From the NCBI GenBank assembly GCA_029582165.1, contig CM055877.1, positions 21,922,355-21,986,354 on the forward strand: a stretch of 64,000 bases of DNA, given 5' to 3'. This DNA comes from Portulaca oleracea (Eukaryota > Streptophyta > Magnoliopsida > Caryophyllales > Portulacaceae). Below the pieces are notes generated by a model. That model had not been told where the DNA came from and did no database searches. It saw only the letters and a list, made by a program, of their open reading frames with translations. The position numbers were made by a program, and so were the translations under genes. Below, one piece after another: positions 11,887 through 23,935 of this stretch. The first letter of the stretch is position 1. Each line of letters starts with the position of its first letter.

Positions 11887-13198
11887 TGTTCGGTTGTAGA
11901 ATTTGGGGTAAAAGAGTAGAGGTAGTTGAATCCTCAAGGATGGTGTGTTAGGTTTTTAGGGAATTGGTCTGGTAAAGATTTCAATCAGAAAAGCAATAAA
12001 TGACGGAATTAAAACTAAACTAAGCATGAATTCGTCATAGCAATGATCAAGTAAAACATGAATCTAACAATGAACTAACCCTAATTCAACAAGAAAGAAA
12101 ACTACAACTAAGAATGCGATTAAAGCAATAAATGAAAAACTGAATCGAATAGAAAAAGAAATTATACATTGAATGCGTTAAACTTCAATCTAATCCGGAA
12201 TTTTGAATCCTTCATCTTGATCATCTTGAAATTTCTCCCGAACAAACAAGAAAGGTGATTTGGATTACTAAGAATCGCCAAATCCTCACTTGGAAGGAGA
12301 AGTTGTGAACCCTTAATCCTCCTCTTCACTAAAAAGATTGGAAGTTTTGTGGACTAATACTAATGAAATTCGAATAACAAGACAATAATAAAAACTAGAG
12401 AGAACAAGAACTTGGGAAATTTCTTCCTTGAATTAATTGAAAGAGTAGATTACAAATTGATGATGAAAGGAAACTAGAGAAACTTGTAATAATTTAAAAG
12501 CATAATGATAAAATTTAAGTCTAAGTCTAATTACTAAGGGTAAAGAAGATTTGATTATAATGCTGAAAATGTTTAGGTATATATAGAAGGAATAAAACAA
12601 ATCCTGAACCCTACACAATAACACAACCGCCGCTTTTAATTTTCGTGTGAGCAGGCCTGTCGCGGGTGCTATGCCAGGCTGTCGCAGGCGCTACGCTTGC
12701 GAGGGTGACTTTTCTCTAATTTTTGCGAAGCGTTGTTACAGGTGTTACGCCAGATGGTGGCGGGCGCGACTATGATGGTCGCAGGCGTTACCCTCAAGGG
12801 TAACGACCGTGTCCTCATTCGGGAATTTCATAATTTTTCTCTGGATGAACTCGTCACGGGCACTACTGCTAGCGTCACGGGCGCGACGACTTCAGCAGAT
12901 TTTGCTCTTTTTGGTTATTGCTGCTGTCACAGACGCTATCACCTCCATTACGGGCGCGACGACCTCGACTTAAACCTTGTCAGCTTTCTCAACAAAGGTA
13001 GCGGCCGTTACTCCCTGGGTGGAGGGCGCTACCTTCTGGATTTTGACTCAATTTTTGCCTTTTTGTCCTGGTTTTCCTTCTAACTTTTAATTATCCTACA
13101 AAAACAAAAAAGCATCATAACTAATACATAATCAAGGGACTCAAACAAGCAAAACATTTTATAAATGATATCAATTCGGCTTGAAACGAGACCGATCA
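11887..13198 (-). repeat. Element B 3' LTR
   Basis: On the minus strand it begins TGATCGGTCTCG and ends CAACCGAACA. A TATATATA word at about 12575-12585 could be the promoter core. The U3 part (12640-13060) is GC-rich and carries many variants of a GTCGCGGGCGCGAC palindrome, unlike the AT-rich rest of the LTR. Confidence 0.93.
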
Positions 13199-13889
13199 AC
13201 ACTCCTACACAAGGGTTTGCTTACGCCGAGCAAACTAAAACAAAGAAGAAAAAGAAACTAACTATCCTAACTCACTTTCGCAGGAATCGCGGATGCATTT
13301 ATCACATGCATCAAGCCCTTCAAACCCCTTGGCAGCCCAAGTGGACGAGGAAGGCCTCGTGAGGGTTTGTAGACGTTATATCCACAAAAGCAAAGAAACA
13401 GAAAAGAAAAGAAAAGAAAGAAAAGAAAAGAAAATATGAAAAGAAAAGGAAAGAAACTAAAAACTAAGGAAAAGAAAGGAGGAGAAACACTTTATGAGAC
13501 AAAGAGGCGAAATTGAGAAAAGGGTCAGCACAAAGGAGGTCCACACACACGGTCGTGAAACTAACTACTCAAACAACGTAATTGCTCATCTCAGAACAGT
13601 TAACAAGCACTATCAAGGCAGCTAGCAAGAATGTTACTAGACTTCACATTTTAATTTTCACCTCACACATGCATAAGCTTGATGGGTTCCTCTGCTCAAG
13701 TGCAGTGTTTTTGGATTGTTTTTGTTTAAGTCAAGGTTCAGTCGGTCAGAGATAACTACTCAAAAACCCATGCTCGAAGTTTAATGAATTATTAATGGTT
13801 CCTCTCCTTATTTTATGTCGCCCTTGGCTTGGCAAGGGCCGCAGGTAACATAGAGAAAGGTTCCACATTTATTACCATTAATCTTTTTG

Positions 13890-14880
13890 GTGTTGGGCTT
13901 TTTGAGAATTGAACATCCCTGAAAGGGGTTACTCTCTGGAGCGTTACCGTCGCGTGGATGGGTGACGATTAGCTTGAGTGATGATGGATGATCGATATTC
14001 AACAAGAACAAGGGTCTTGAACACCTAAAGGTTGGATATGACCATGACCAAGGAGAACCACAACTCTAGGCCTAACACCCCACCATGATTATCCAAGGTA
14101 ATCCACTAAATAATTACTAAAAGAATGACTTGAATCACCACCAAACTTAATTGGATAAAGATAACAAGATTTTTGAGAGAACAAGGGTGAAACGCTAATA
14201 CATGCCAAAACATTACATCAATATTCAACAAACAACCTCGCGGGAAAAAGTGCTAACAGGGTATTTATACTAAGTAACAAAATTAAGCCAAAACTCAGCG
14301 TTTAACAAGCAAAACACGCGAATCAGCAGCACCGTTGCGGGCGCGACGGGTTTGGTTGCAGGCGCAACCGCCCACTGTCCCGGTCGCTCCCTCGTGTGCC
14401 AAGTGCGTCACGGGCGCGGGCGCAACCACCTTCTGCCCCCGTGTCCCCTTCGTGTAGCGAAATCTGTCCCAGTCGTGACAGAAAGCGTCGCAGGCGTGAC
14501 AGCTCACTGCTCTAGACATCTCCTTGTCGGCCGAGGTGTGTCGCGGGCGTGACGGCAGGAGTCACGGGCGCGACACCGTGTCCAGAGAGACGTAGCGGGT
14601 GCGATTGAACCGACTCGGGCGCGACAGTCGGGTGTCGGTCGACGCTGATTTCTCCGTGAACTTCAACGATTCTAGGGTTACACCCGAACCTCGATTCCTC
14701 GATGCCTCTCATCTCGAGACGGCCCGGTATGACCCTGAGGTCGACGGGGCTGTTAGAGCAAAACCCGACCCTCTCCAAGCTCCAATATCGGTCGATTCTC
14801 CATAACCACCACAATCCAGGCTAAGGAAGCTCGGGTCTAAACCCGACACGGTTCACTCTCCCTTCACAGACCCTTTCCAT
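13890..14880 (-). repeat. LTR-like block inside element B
   Basis: Compared with element A, which has only ~100 bp here, B carries about 1 kb extra. On the minus strand the extra DNA looks like an LTR: a GC-rich part with GTCGCGGGCGCGAC-type words (14330-14640), then AGTATAAATACCC (near 14254-14268), then AT-rich sequence. I could not find matching ends or a target duplication, so a degraded solo LTR is the best guess and the limits are approximate. Confidence 0.5.
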
Positions 14881-15400
14881 CTACATACAAGGCGCTTAAG
14901 GGATATGAATGTAGTATTTTTGGAAATTAAATGGCCCATAAATGGGGTTTACCCTCCTAACACAGGCAACTCCATACGCATACGAAGTACTTAAGGGGTA
15001 AGAGCGTTGTACGACTCATACCAACCCGTGTAGGTGTACTAACTTTTATTTATTTATTTGTCCATTGTTTTTCTGCTTTTCTTACTTAAAGCATGGATAT
15101 TCAAGAAGCTAAAACTTTCCTCCTAAACCAAGACCATCACATTAACTAGCCTAGAAGTGAATTTCTAAGGATACCACATGGTTGCAAATACAGGTGAGGT
15201 TATTAAGTTTAGGAAAAGCAACAATCAAGTTTGAAGCCTATCAAGCATTCACTAACCATGCCTAACTAAGAAATTACACTATTCTCGCAATCAGCTACAC
15301 AACCATACATACAAACTACCTCTAGTTGATAAAAATTTTAAAATTTCGCCTAAATTCAATGGTAACTAAAGTTGTTTCTCTTCCAAAAACTGGTAAGGCA

Positions 15401-15450
15401 CTTGTGCCACCCCACACTCCCACACAAACACTCTACAATGTCCTCATTGT
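15401..15450 (-). promoter_or_regulatory. Conserved hairpin plus PPT-like motif, copy 1 in B
   Basis: On the minus strand it reads ACAATGAGGACATTGT followed by GTTTGTGTGGGAGTG and GGGGTGGCAC. It is equivalent to 7633-7679 in A and 22220-22264 in C. Confidence 0.6.
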
Positions 15451-15520
15451 GCAATAAGGTGACACCACACACAAAAGAAAACAAAAATCACACAAAAGAA
15501 AAGAAAAAAACGCAAGTTGA

Positions 15521-15571
15521 CATGCATGTCACCTCCACTCCTACACAAAAAGGCCAACAATGTCCTCATTG
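15521..15571 (-). promoter_or_regulatory. Conserved PPT-like motif, copy 2 in B
   Basis: On the minus strand it reads CCAATGAGGACATTGTTGG, then TTTTTGTGTAGGAGTGGAGG and a TGACATGCATG word. The outer stem has partly decayed. It lies about 120 bp from copy 1, as in element C. Confidence 0.55.
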
Positions 15572-15820
15572 GAAACAGAAGTAATCAAGCACACCAAAGA
15601 AAATCAAGAAACACACCAAAAGAAAACAAAAGAAGAAAAGAAAGCCAACTCACTACCTGTATTAAGAAGACAAGGAAGGATATTACCGGATGGTTTCTTA
15701 TCAAAAGACTCATTCCTTCTCACTTGAAAATGCATAGTTAGGAGAAGCAATAAAGAAAAATCAAGAATAGAAAATTAAGTTAAATGTACAATATATACAA
15801 AAGTTTCAACTTACCTTCTT

Positions 15821-18308
15821 TCAAGCAATGGATGGATCAAGGAATGTAACACATTCTACGTCAGCAGTATTAGGGAACTCTAAGAAAGGCTTCAACCTGT
15901 GCCCATTCACTTTACACACAGAAATATTAGATGGGTCCTTAATCTTAATCACTCTTGAAGGGAATACCCGAGTCACAATAAAGGGTCAAGACAACCTAGA
16001 TCTTAACTTTCCAGCAAAAAGGTGCAACCGAGAATCATAAAGGAGTACCTTTTGTCCCGAGAAGAATGTCTTTCTATGAATGATCCTAACGTGCAAGATT
16101 TTAGACCTCTCCATACTCAATCTCCCATTCTCATAAGCCTCTCTCCTCAACTCCTCTAGCACACAAAGTGTTAGTCTCCTCACCTCACCTCACCCGCTAC
16201 TGATAGATCGAGATTAAGGGCTTTCAAAGCCACCCAAGCTCTATGTTCAAGTTCTACAGGTAAGTGACAAGGCTTCCCAAAAACAGCTCTATAGGGTGAC
16301 ATCCCAATGGGGGTTTTATTGGCCGTTCGGTAGGCCCACAAGGCATTAACCAGCTTAACAGACCAGTCCTTCCTATTCCTAGACACAGTTTTCTCTAAGA
16401 TCTGTTTGATTTGCCTATTGGATACTTCCGCTTGGCCATTAGACTGTGGATGGTAAGCGTTGCTAAGCTTATGCATAACTGAGTACCTCTTCAGTAAGGC
16501 CTCAAAGGATTTATTGTTGAAATGGGTTCCCTGATCACTAATGATGGCTCTAGGCATTCCAAATCTAGAAAAGATATATTCCCTAAGGAACTTAGTAACT
16601 ATCTGAGCATCATTCTTCTTAGTAGGGATGGCTTCTACCCACTTAGACACATAATCAACAGCAAGGAGAATATATATTCATTCCCAAAAGAATTAGGGAA
16701 TGGGCCCATAAAATCAATACCCCACACATAAAAAACGTTAACAAAGATATCAGGTTGTATGGGCATCATATCTCTCCTAGTTATCTTTCCCAAACTTTGG
16801 CACCTAGGGCACCGTTGCGCATACTCATGGGCATCTCTAAAGATATTGGGCCAGTAAAACCCACTCTACAAGACCTTGTAAGCAGTTTTCTTTCCACTAT
16901 AGTGCCCCCCACAAGGTTGATTATGACAAAAAGAGAGGACATCCATAATAGACTCATCATGCACACATCTTCTAAGTATCTGGTCAGGGTAGTACTTAAA
17001 CAAGTAAGGGTCATCCCACACAAAATTCTTCACTATATGAAGAAACCTATCCCTGTCATGCTTGTTCCAATCACTAGGCATCTCTCCAATTACTTTGAAT
17101 TTCACAGTATCAGCAAACCAAGGTTCCACTCCCACACTAAAGAGTTGCTCATCAGGACACTGAGCAGAAATAGGGGTGGTGTTCACAATATCAGGCACAA
17201 TTCTAGATAGGTGGTTCGCTACAGGATTCTCAGCTTCCTTTCTATCTCTAATCTCACAATCAAAATCTTGTAACAACAATACCCACCTATCTAGCCTAGG
17301 TTTAGAATCTTTCTTCTCTATCAGGTACGTAATAGTTGAATGATTAGTGTAAACTATGACTCTAGCACCAAGCAAGTAAGGTTTGAATTTCTCAAAGGCA
17401 TACACAACAGCTAGAAATTCTTTCTCAATCATAGTATAATTTAGTTGGGCATCATTCAAGGTGTGGCTACCATAATGAATAACATGTTTCTTATAAATTC
17501 TCTTTCCTAGCACAACACTAACAGCATAATCAAATGCATCACACATGATCTCAAAAGGCTCTCCTAGGTGGGAGGTTTGAGAATTGGAGGGGAAAAGAGG
17601 GCATCCTTAAACTGATTAATGGCCCTCATACAATCATCAGAAAAATGCAATGGTACATCATTAGCTAACAGAGAAGACAAAGGCTTAGCAATTTTACTAA
17701 AGTCTTTAATGAATCTCCGGTAAAAATTGACGTGTCCTAAGAATGATCGAACTTTCTTCACCGAAGTGGAAGGGGACAAATTCTTAACTAGGTCAATCTT
17801 GGCCTTATCAACCTCTATCCCATCCCTAGAAATTACATGACCTAAAACAATCCCCTTTTTCACCATAAAATGACATTTTTCCCAATTAAGGGTCAGACTC
17901 TTTTCCTGACATCGACTTAGCACGCGACTCAGGTTAGCTAAGCAAGCATCAAAAGAATTGCCAAACACAGAAAAGTTATCCATAAAAATTTTCACACAAT
18001 CCTCCACTAAGTCAGAAAATATAGAAATCATGGATCTCTGGAAGGTCGCAGGGGCATTACACAAGCCAAAAGGCGTCCTTCAAAAAGCAAATGTTCCAAA
18101 AGGGCAAGTAAAGGTGGTCTTTTCATGGTGACAAGGGGCAGAAGAGACTTGGGTATAACCAGAATAACCATCGAGAAAACAGTAATACTCATGCCTAGCT
18201 AGTTTCTCAAGCACCTGATCCATGAAAGGGAGGGGAAAATTATCCTTCCTAGTGGCTTTGTTCAGTTTTCAATAATCTATACAAACTCTCCAATCAGAAG
18301 GGACACGA
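15821..18308 (-). pseudogene. Element B pol, 3' part: RT, RNase H, integrase
   Basis: Read on the minus strand from 18308. RT palm follows the C insertion; the catalytic box reads FMDNFSVFG, so the second Asp of the usual YMDD/FMDD is Asn. In-frame TGA codons replace Arg at about 18270 and 18077. RNase H occupies about 17546-17200. The integrase zinc finger (H and H near 17000-16900, CPRC near 16810) is split by a TAG at about 16865. The integrase core keeps all three acidic residues: GIDFMGPF near 16700, ISDQGTHF, and [10 protein letters not shown]. The C-terminal part ([37 protein letters not shown]) is in a shifted frame and ends at 15821. This would have been the replication and integration machinery for the family. 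Confidence 0.9.
18304..18308. other. Left target duplication of element C (CACGA)
   Basis: CACGA here and TACGA at 26003-26007, one transition apart. On the minus strand, removing C and one copy restores the B reading frame from TVVENEQGELVPTR to VPSDWRVCIDY. Confidence 0.92.
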
Positions 18309-20190
18309 TGTTCGGTCTCGGTTCGAGCCGAATTAATATCTTTTATATGGAGTTTTACTCGTCTTTAATAATTAATTTAGGAATTTTATTATGTTTTTAG
18401 GTAATTTGCAATATTATTAGATTTTATATAATTTTATTATTTTTGTTATCAATTTTTGTTAGTTATAAATCAAAATAATAAAACAAATAAAATTAGAAAA
18501 TAAAATCAATAAAATGAAAACCTAATTCTACTAAACCCAGCCCAAACACTTCTCTCTCCCTCGGCCCAATTTCCCTCGGCCCGTCTCCTAATACCCACAA
18601 CCTAGCCCATGACCCGTTTTCCCCAAACCCTAATACTAACCCCTACCCTTTCCCTCATTTCCCCCCTTCCCTTTCTCTCTCTTCCTCTCTCTTTCTCTCT
18701 CATTCCCTCGGATTCTTTCTCATTCTCTTTCTCTTTCTCTTTCTCTTTCTTTTCCCTTTCTTCTTCTTCCCGTCCCTTTCTCCCTTTTCTCCTTCTTCCT
18801 TTCTGCTTTCCCTTTCTTTTTCTTTCTTTCTTTCTTTCTGTTTTCCCGTCTTCCTCAGTCTCATTCTCTCTGTTTTTCTTTCTCTTTTTCGCCCAATTTG
18901 CACCAACACCTCACAACCACCATCCGAGTTTCACCATCATCATCTTTCATCTTTCTCCTTTCTTCTTTCTTCCGGAAATTCGCAATCAAGCAACTTGCGC
19001 TGAATTTCCGACATCCATTTGCATCTATAATCATTCATCTTCTTATCTTATCTCACTTTCTCATTTAATCTCTTGATTTTTCACTAATTTATCTTGCAAT
19101 TTGCAGATTTGGTGGGTGGATTCCAAGAAGAGGCTCGAGTTCAAGTATAAAAGAGGAAGAGGAAGGCGAAGGCATGGAAGAACCGAAGCTCGATTTGGGG
19201 GGTGACAACCCAATCGAATTCTAGGGTTCGAATTAGGTTTAAATTTCGTTTTTCAAATTTCATTTCCAGAATTCATTTTGAAAGGTTGAACTCTTCGAAT
19301 TTACTGTTTTTTTTTGGTTGAGAGTTTGATGTAGATTTAGGTTTGGGTTTGATTCTGTTTTTCAATTCAATCTAGTTTGTACCCCTGATTTCGTTATTAT
19401 GGTAGATTTACTTATGCGGTCTTGTTCTTGAATGTTTGAAAGTTTTAATTCTGGGTTTTGTTTATATTTCGATGTTTTGTTCAGATTAGTAATGAGTTAG
19501 TGTTCGAATTTTTGGTTAGATTGTATTCGATTCGGTGTTGAATTTTTAAAAATTGTTTGGATGGAAATTGTTCTGAGTTGGTTTGATTTGTGCCCAGTTC
19601 CTCTGTTTTCTTATTCTGCTTCTGATTGTCATTCTCTTTCTGCCTTCCTTCTTTCTTCTTCTTAGGATTTTATTCAGAATTTTGTTTAAGTTAAAGTTTT
19701 CCTAAAAGTTTTTATTAGTTTAAGTCACAAAAATTCCGAACACAATCCACAATTTAGTGAAGAGGAGGATTAAGGGTTCACAAATCCTCCTTTAACGGTG
19801 AGGATTTGAGGATTCTTAATAATCCAATTCACAATTTCCTTGTTGATCGATTCAAGTGAAAGTTTAGTTCACCAAAGGTATAATTTCTTGTTCCCTGATT
19901 TCATTGTTAGAATTTAGTTTTACTGCTTCCTTATTTCTTGCTTTTAAACTGGTTTCTTAGTTTAGATTTTCTGTCAAAGTCATTTTAGTTTATCTCTTTT
20001 GATTTAATGCTTTCTTTTATTGTTTTCAACTTATCTTAGTTTAGTTTATTTAAATTATTTATTGCTTTCAGCATTTGAAAACCTCTTTCGCAAACCAATT
20101 TCCTGATAACCTAACACACCATCCCTGCGGATACGACAACCCTTAGGAATAATTCATTCCTAAAAACCCCCTAAAACTCCAAAGCGAACA
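18309..20190 (+). repeat. Element C 5' LTR
   Basis: Starts TGTTCGGTCTCGGTTCGAGC and ends AAAGCGAACA. A long CT-rich tract (18660-18900) produces Ser/Phe-rich false ORFs. It lacks 209 bp found in the partner LTR (25268-25476); the breakpoints share TTA, so a deletion here is likely. Confidence 0.94.
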
Positions 20191-20194
20191 AAAA

Positions 20195-20210
20195 TGGCGC
20201 CGTTGCTGGG
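20195..20210 (+). promoter_or_regulatory. Primer binding site, tRNA-Asp type
   Basis: TGGCGCCGTTGCTGGG starts four bases after the LTR end and matches the complement of the tRNA-Asp 3' end with one mismatch, the same one as in element A. Beyond this the match stops, two bases sooner than in A. Confidence 0.88.
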
Positions 20211-20364
20211 TATGACGTTATTTGGTTGATTAGGTTATTGGTTTGTGTGTATATAGTTTATTGCTTTCTAGGAAAAATGTAGCAAAGAATATATTGAAAA
20301 AAAAAACAAAAAAAAAAACAAAATAAAAATTAAAAAAATTAAAAAAAAATAGAAAAAGAAAGTT

Positions 20365-21902
20365 ATGGCTAGTCCCCGATCCCCCAATATGAGCATGAAA
20401 TATTTTGGAAATATTTTGCTAGATTACATGATTTTCGTGCTCAATGTGAATTATATGGTATCTTTTATGGTACGTTAGATCTTTTGGGAATTGTTTGTGA
20501 GGGTATAAATTATGAAACTCGTAATCTCTTCAATTTTTATGGGTTTTCTAATTTAGGTGAAGATGCTGCGTGGGAATTTCTTGAATGGTTGTCTAGGGAT
20601 TCTTATGAATTTGAGCAACAAAATGTTATTCCTAGCGACCAATCTCCTTATTATGCACCACCCTCTGAGACTTTATCCATACCAATTCATGAGTACTCCC
20701 AAAATTTTTATGATCAATCTAGTAGTGAGGAGTACATAGGAAATTTTTGTGAGACCTTGCCTGAACAATCATGTGATTATCCCCAGTATTTTGATGATCA
20801 ATCTTTTGGTAGGGGTCATGTTGAAAATTCTTTTGGTCTTCCCCAATGTAATGTTGTTGAGTCAACTCCTGTGTGCTCATATTGTAATTCTCCATACCAT
20901 GATTCTGATTCATGTTTACAACCTAAAATGGATGAATTCTGTGCAAAAATGAATGAGTGCACGCAAAACTTTTTACATATGATTGACTCTAGGGTAGAAA
21001 CTTCTTCTTCTCAAGTGGTTGAATCGATAGCTGAAGTAGATTATTCATCATCTTTGAATCCTGAATTGCATGATAATTCTCTTTTGTATGATTCTGATGA
21101 GGATGATGTCTACTTTAGCAAACCTAGTTTTGCATGTATAGAGCTTAGTAAGTCCTTAGCTCTAGCCACATCTAGAGAGCATGAAAAAACTGTTGATTTT
21201 GTGTGTGATGATGAAGAACTTGATGATAACATGCTTGATGATGAACCATTGTCCACACCTTTATCCATGCTTTCATGTGAAGAGAAAGTTGAGTTTACTG
21301 AATGCCATGATGTATGTGATTTAACTGAACATGGTCTTGTTGAGAGTGAAATAGAATCATTTGTGATTGAATGTGTGCTTGATACTGAACTATTCACTTT
21401 CATTAAGCATCATTGTATTAATGAGGCATTTACTACCTTTCCTTGCAAGTTCATTGAGAATAATTTGACATCTTGTGAGGATGAACTGGAGTATTTGGGG
21501 ATTGATCCTAAGTGTTTAAACTTGGTTTGCGACAATGACATTTTTGATGGTGATATGCTTTATGAGTCATTATTTGCATCCAAGTCTGTGCATGAGAAAG
21601 TTCAGGAATGTGTTGTATTGCCCCCTCCTGTTGATTTGCATACTCCGTTTACAAGTCAATGGGAGGAATCATTTGCCATGTCTCCTTTTGAAATGCCTAG
21701 AAAAGCTGTGTGCATTCCTGCAGTCCGTCATTCATATAACTTTTCTAAGGCATTCGATAAACTGTTAAGAGCACTAACATTTGCTAATGTGCCATTGAAA
21801 TTGTGCTCTTATATTCATCATTCTGAGATGCATTCACGGATGCATGACATGTTACTACGGGCGTTGAATGGTTCTGACATGGTGCCCAACGTCTTGAGGT
21901 GA
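20365..21902 (+). CDS. Element C gag-like protein (N-terminal frameshift)
   Basis: The open frame reaches from before 20390 to the stop at 21902; its first internal Met is at 20484 (472 codons). The ATG homologous to element A is at 20365 but is one base out of frame, because a C run near 20385 is one base short. A CX2CX4HX4C zinc knuckle lies at residues 131-144 counted from 20484. After it the protein is acidic. Residues about 335-370 (LGIDPKCLNLVCDND, DGDMLYESLFASKS) match the protease-RT linker of element B. The C-terminus (FSKAFDKLLRALTF, MHDMLLRALNGS) is shared with A. Likely role: nucleic-acid binding and particle assembly; the C-terminal module is unrecognised. It may now be inactive unless 20484 is used as start. 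Confidence 0.75.
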
Positions 21903-22091
21903 GATGGAGTGGCTGATGCTCCATACATAGTTTTATGAGATTTCATTGCTTGGGTATACTCAGTACCCAACCAGGTAATATCTTTCCTTCTCTTGTTACT
22001 ACATTTAGCAGTAAGTAATTTTCTTTTCCTATTTTGTTTTCTTTTTGTGTATTTATTTTCTTTCTTGCGCTTGCTCATCCCTATTTCCATT

Positions 22092-22133
22092 AAGGATATT
22101 GCAATATTTTTGTGTGAGAGTGGGGGTAGCATG
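22092..22133 (+). promoter_or_regulatory. PPT-like motif, copy 1 in C
   Basis: AAGGATATTGCAATATTTTT, then GTGTGAGAGTGGGGGTAGCA. A diverged copy of the motif at 22220, in which the hairpin has changed sequence but can still pair (ATATTGCAATAT). Confidence 0.5.
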
Positions 22134-22219
22134 CATGCCAGCTTGTGTTTTTCTTTTCTTTTGTGAGTTTTTCTTTTGTGTGGTATTTGTTTTCTTTTGT
22201 GTGTGGTGTCACCTTAGTC

Positions 22220-22264
22220 ACAATGAGGACATTGTAGAGTTTTTGTGTGGGAGTGGGGTGGCAC
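22220..22264 (+). promoter_or_regulatory. Conserved hairpin plus PPT-like motif, copy 2 in C
   Basis: ACAATGAGGACATTGT followed by TTTTTGTGTGGGAGTGGGG and TGGCAC. Nearly identical to the copies in A (7633) and B (15401, minus strand). Confidence 0.6.
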
Positions 22265-23935
22265 GTGTGCCTTTTTAATTTTTCCTTTGTTTCCTTTTTG
22301 TTTTCCCCCCAAATTTTTTTTTTTTACCTTGTAGACCAATTAGACTTTCAGTTTGTCTTGCTTCACTTAGAAAAGTTTGGTTGAGAATTTAAAAGTTTTT
22401 GAAACTGAATTTGCAAATCTTCTGATTTTGAGTCAAGTAATGAATAGTGAGTTTAACTGATTTGACTATCTTAGTAAGTGTAAATATGCGTGCCGCAAAT
22501 CTTTGGGCTAGGTATAGTTGAATGAGCCCTATCCCGTGAGTCCACATAGCCTAAAAGTATGAATTGATCACTTTTATCAATTCTTTTATTTCCTGAGTGA
22601 CTCCACCACTAGTTGCATCTCTAAAACTTGTTTTGCATCTTGTTTGATACTATATCTTTGCATTACATATTGTGACAATATGATTGAGGCATTCTTTTCT
22701 TTTAACTACATAGCAAAACAGCCTCCCTAACAATATTATTACCATTCTTTAGCCCCGCCTAGCCTTTGATTACCTCTCTGCTTGGATATTGTGAGAGTTC
22801 ATTAATCCGGGAGTGACAATTGGTTTGGTGTTGCTACAAATGGAGTGAGATGTTGGGGTGTCGATTTTAATTTTTATTGAATTGGGACACATTTTATTTC
22901 CCAACTATTATGAGTTAGCTAATTGGTTATGTATTGAGGTCGAAGCTAAGTTTATATATATTCGTGTTTCTTCTCCCTTGATCACCCACCAAAAAGAAAA
23001 AAAAATATATGAAAAAAAAGGTGATTAAGGGTGACTCAATTAAGAGTTCTTAGCCTTTGACCTGGTTGTAAAGTTTGATAAGGTGTTTTGTTCTTAATGA
23101 GGGAGAAAAGTGAATTCCTTGCGTACATTAAGCAAGAAGGTGAGTTGAGAGAAAATCTTTGTTGAAAATCAATCCAAGCATGACTCTTTTAACTCCTCAT
23201 ATCCAAATTTTACCACTCCTTTCTCCCTAACCTCTAAGCCTCATTACAACCCTAAAAAGTCCTCTTGATTGTCACTTGTGTATTTGCATATTAGCAGTGG
23301 AGAGTGAGATTCTTACCAAGCCTATGGTAGGTTGTTTCTTTTGGTCTCAGTATGAGAAAAACCCACATACACATTCAAATTTGAGTGTTTGAGCGTTCAT
23401 TTTTTGTATCCTAAAGTGAGGTTTGCTCGTTTGACTGGCCTACGTCCATAACCAACCGCGCATATTTGCATTCATCTTAAGTCTGTCGGCAGTTTTTCGC
23501 ATTTGAAGTACTTGTCCTCTCTACTTAATTTCAAAAACTTCATTCCATCTATTTTACACTGATTTTGTTCTCTTCCAAATTGATCTTGGTATTTGCTCGA
23601 CGAATTGATGTGTTTGATTGGTTAGCTTGAGGGGGTGTTAATTGTATTTGTAACCTTTTTCTTTTTAGTTCTTTTGTTTCTTTTTTTTTCCTTTTTCTTT
23701 CTTGAGTCTTTTCCTTTTTAATCTGAGTCTACCTTTTCTTTAGATTTTGTTGGTATATCTTCTGCAAACCCTCACGAGACCTACTCGTCCACTAGGGGAA
23801 ACCTAGGGGTTTAAAGGGCTTGTTGCATATGCTAAATACAACCGTGATTCCTACGAAAGTGAGTTAGGGTAGTTAGTTACTTTTTATTTCTTGTTTTAGT
23901 TTGCTCGGGGCAAGCAAACCCTTGTGTGGGAGTGT
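22265..23935 (+). other. Element C 3' untranslated region and polypurine tract
   Basis: Non-coding, T-rich in places. The last ~200 bp carry the CGTGATTCCTACGAAAGTGAG block and GGGGCAAGCAAACCC shared with A and B, and end CTTGTGTGGGAGTGT next to the LTR. No conserved ORF. Confidence 0.7.

Larger units (their letters stand above)
13199..15820 (-). other. Element B 3' untranslated region
   Basis: About 2.6 kb between the pol stop and the 3' LTR with no credible ORF. Athila elements can carry an env-like ORF here, but none is visible. A potential splice donor (AAG|GTAAGT, minus strand, GTAAGT at 15809-15814) lies just after the pol stop. The part next to the LTR holds the GCGATTCCTGCGAAAGTGAG block shared with A and C and ends GTGTAGGAGTGT, the polypurine tract. 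Confidence 0.7.

Noticed and set aside
14512..14814. 100-codon minus-strand ORF
   Set aside because: Lies in the GC-rich LTR-like block and has no counterpart in related LTRs.
13199..15820. env-like ORF of an Athila element downstream of pol
   Set aside because: No frame above about 100 codons, no signal peptide or membrane segment; only a candidate splice donor remains.
18609..19076. 155-codon plus-strand ORF rich in Ser, Phe and Pro
   Set aside because: It is a read-through of a CT-rich tract in the element C LTR and recurs in altered length in the other LTR (24234-24671).
21110..21403. Ser-rich 97-codon minus-strand ORF
   Set aside because: Shadow of the acidic part of the element C gag-like ORF.
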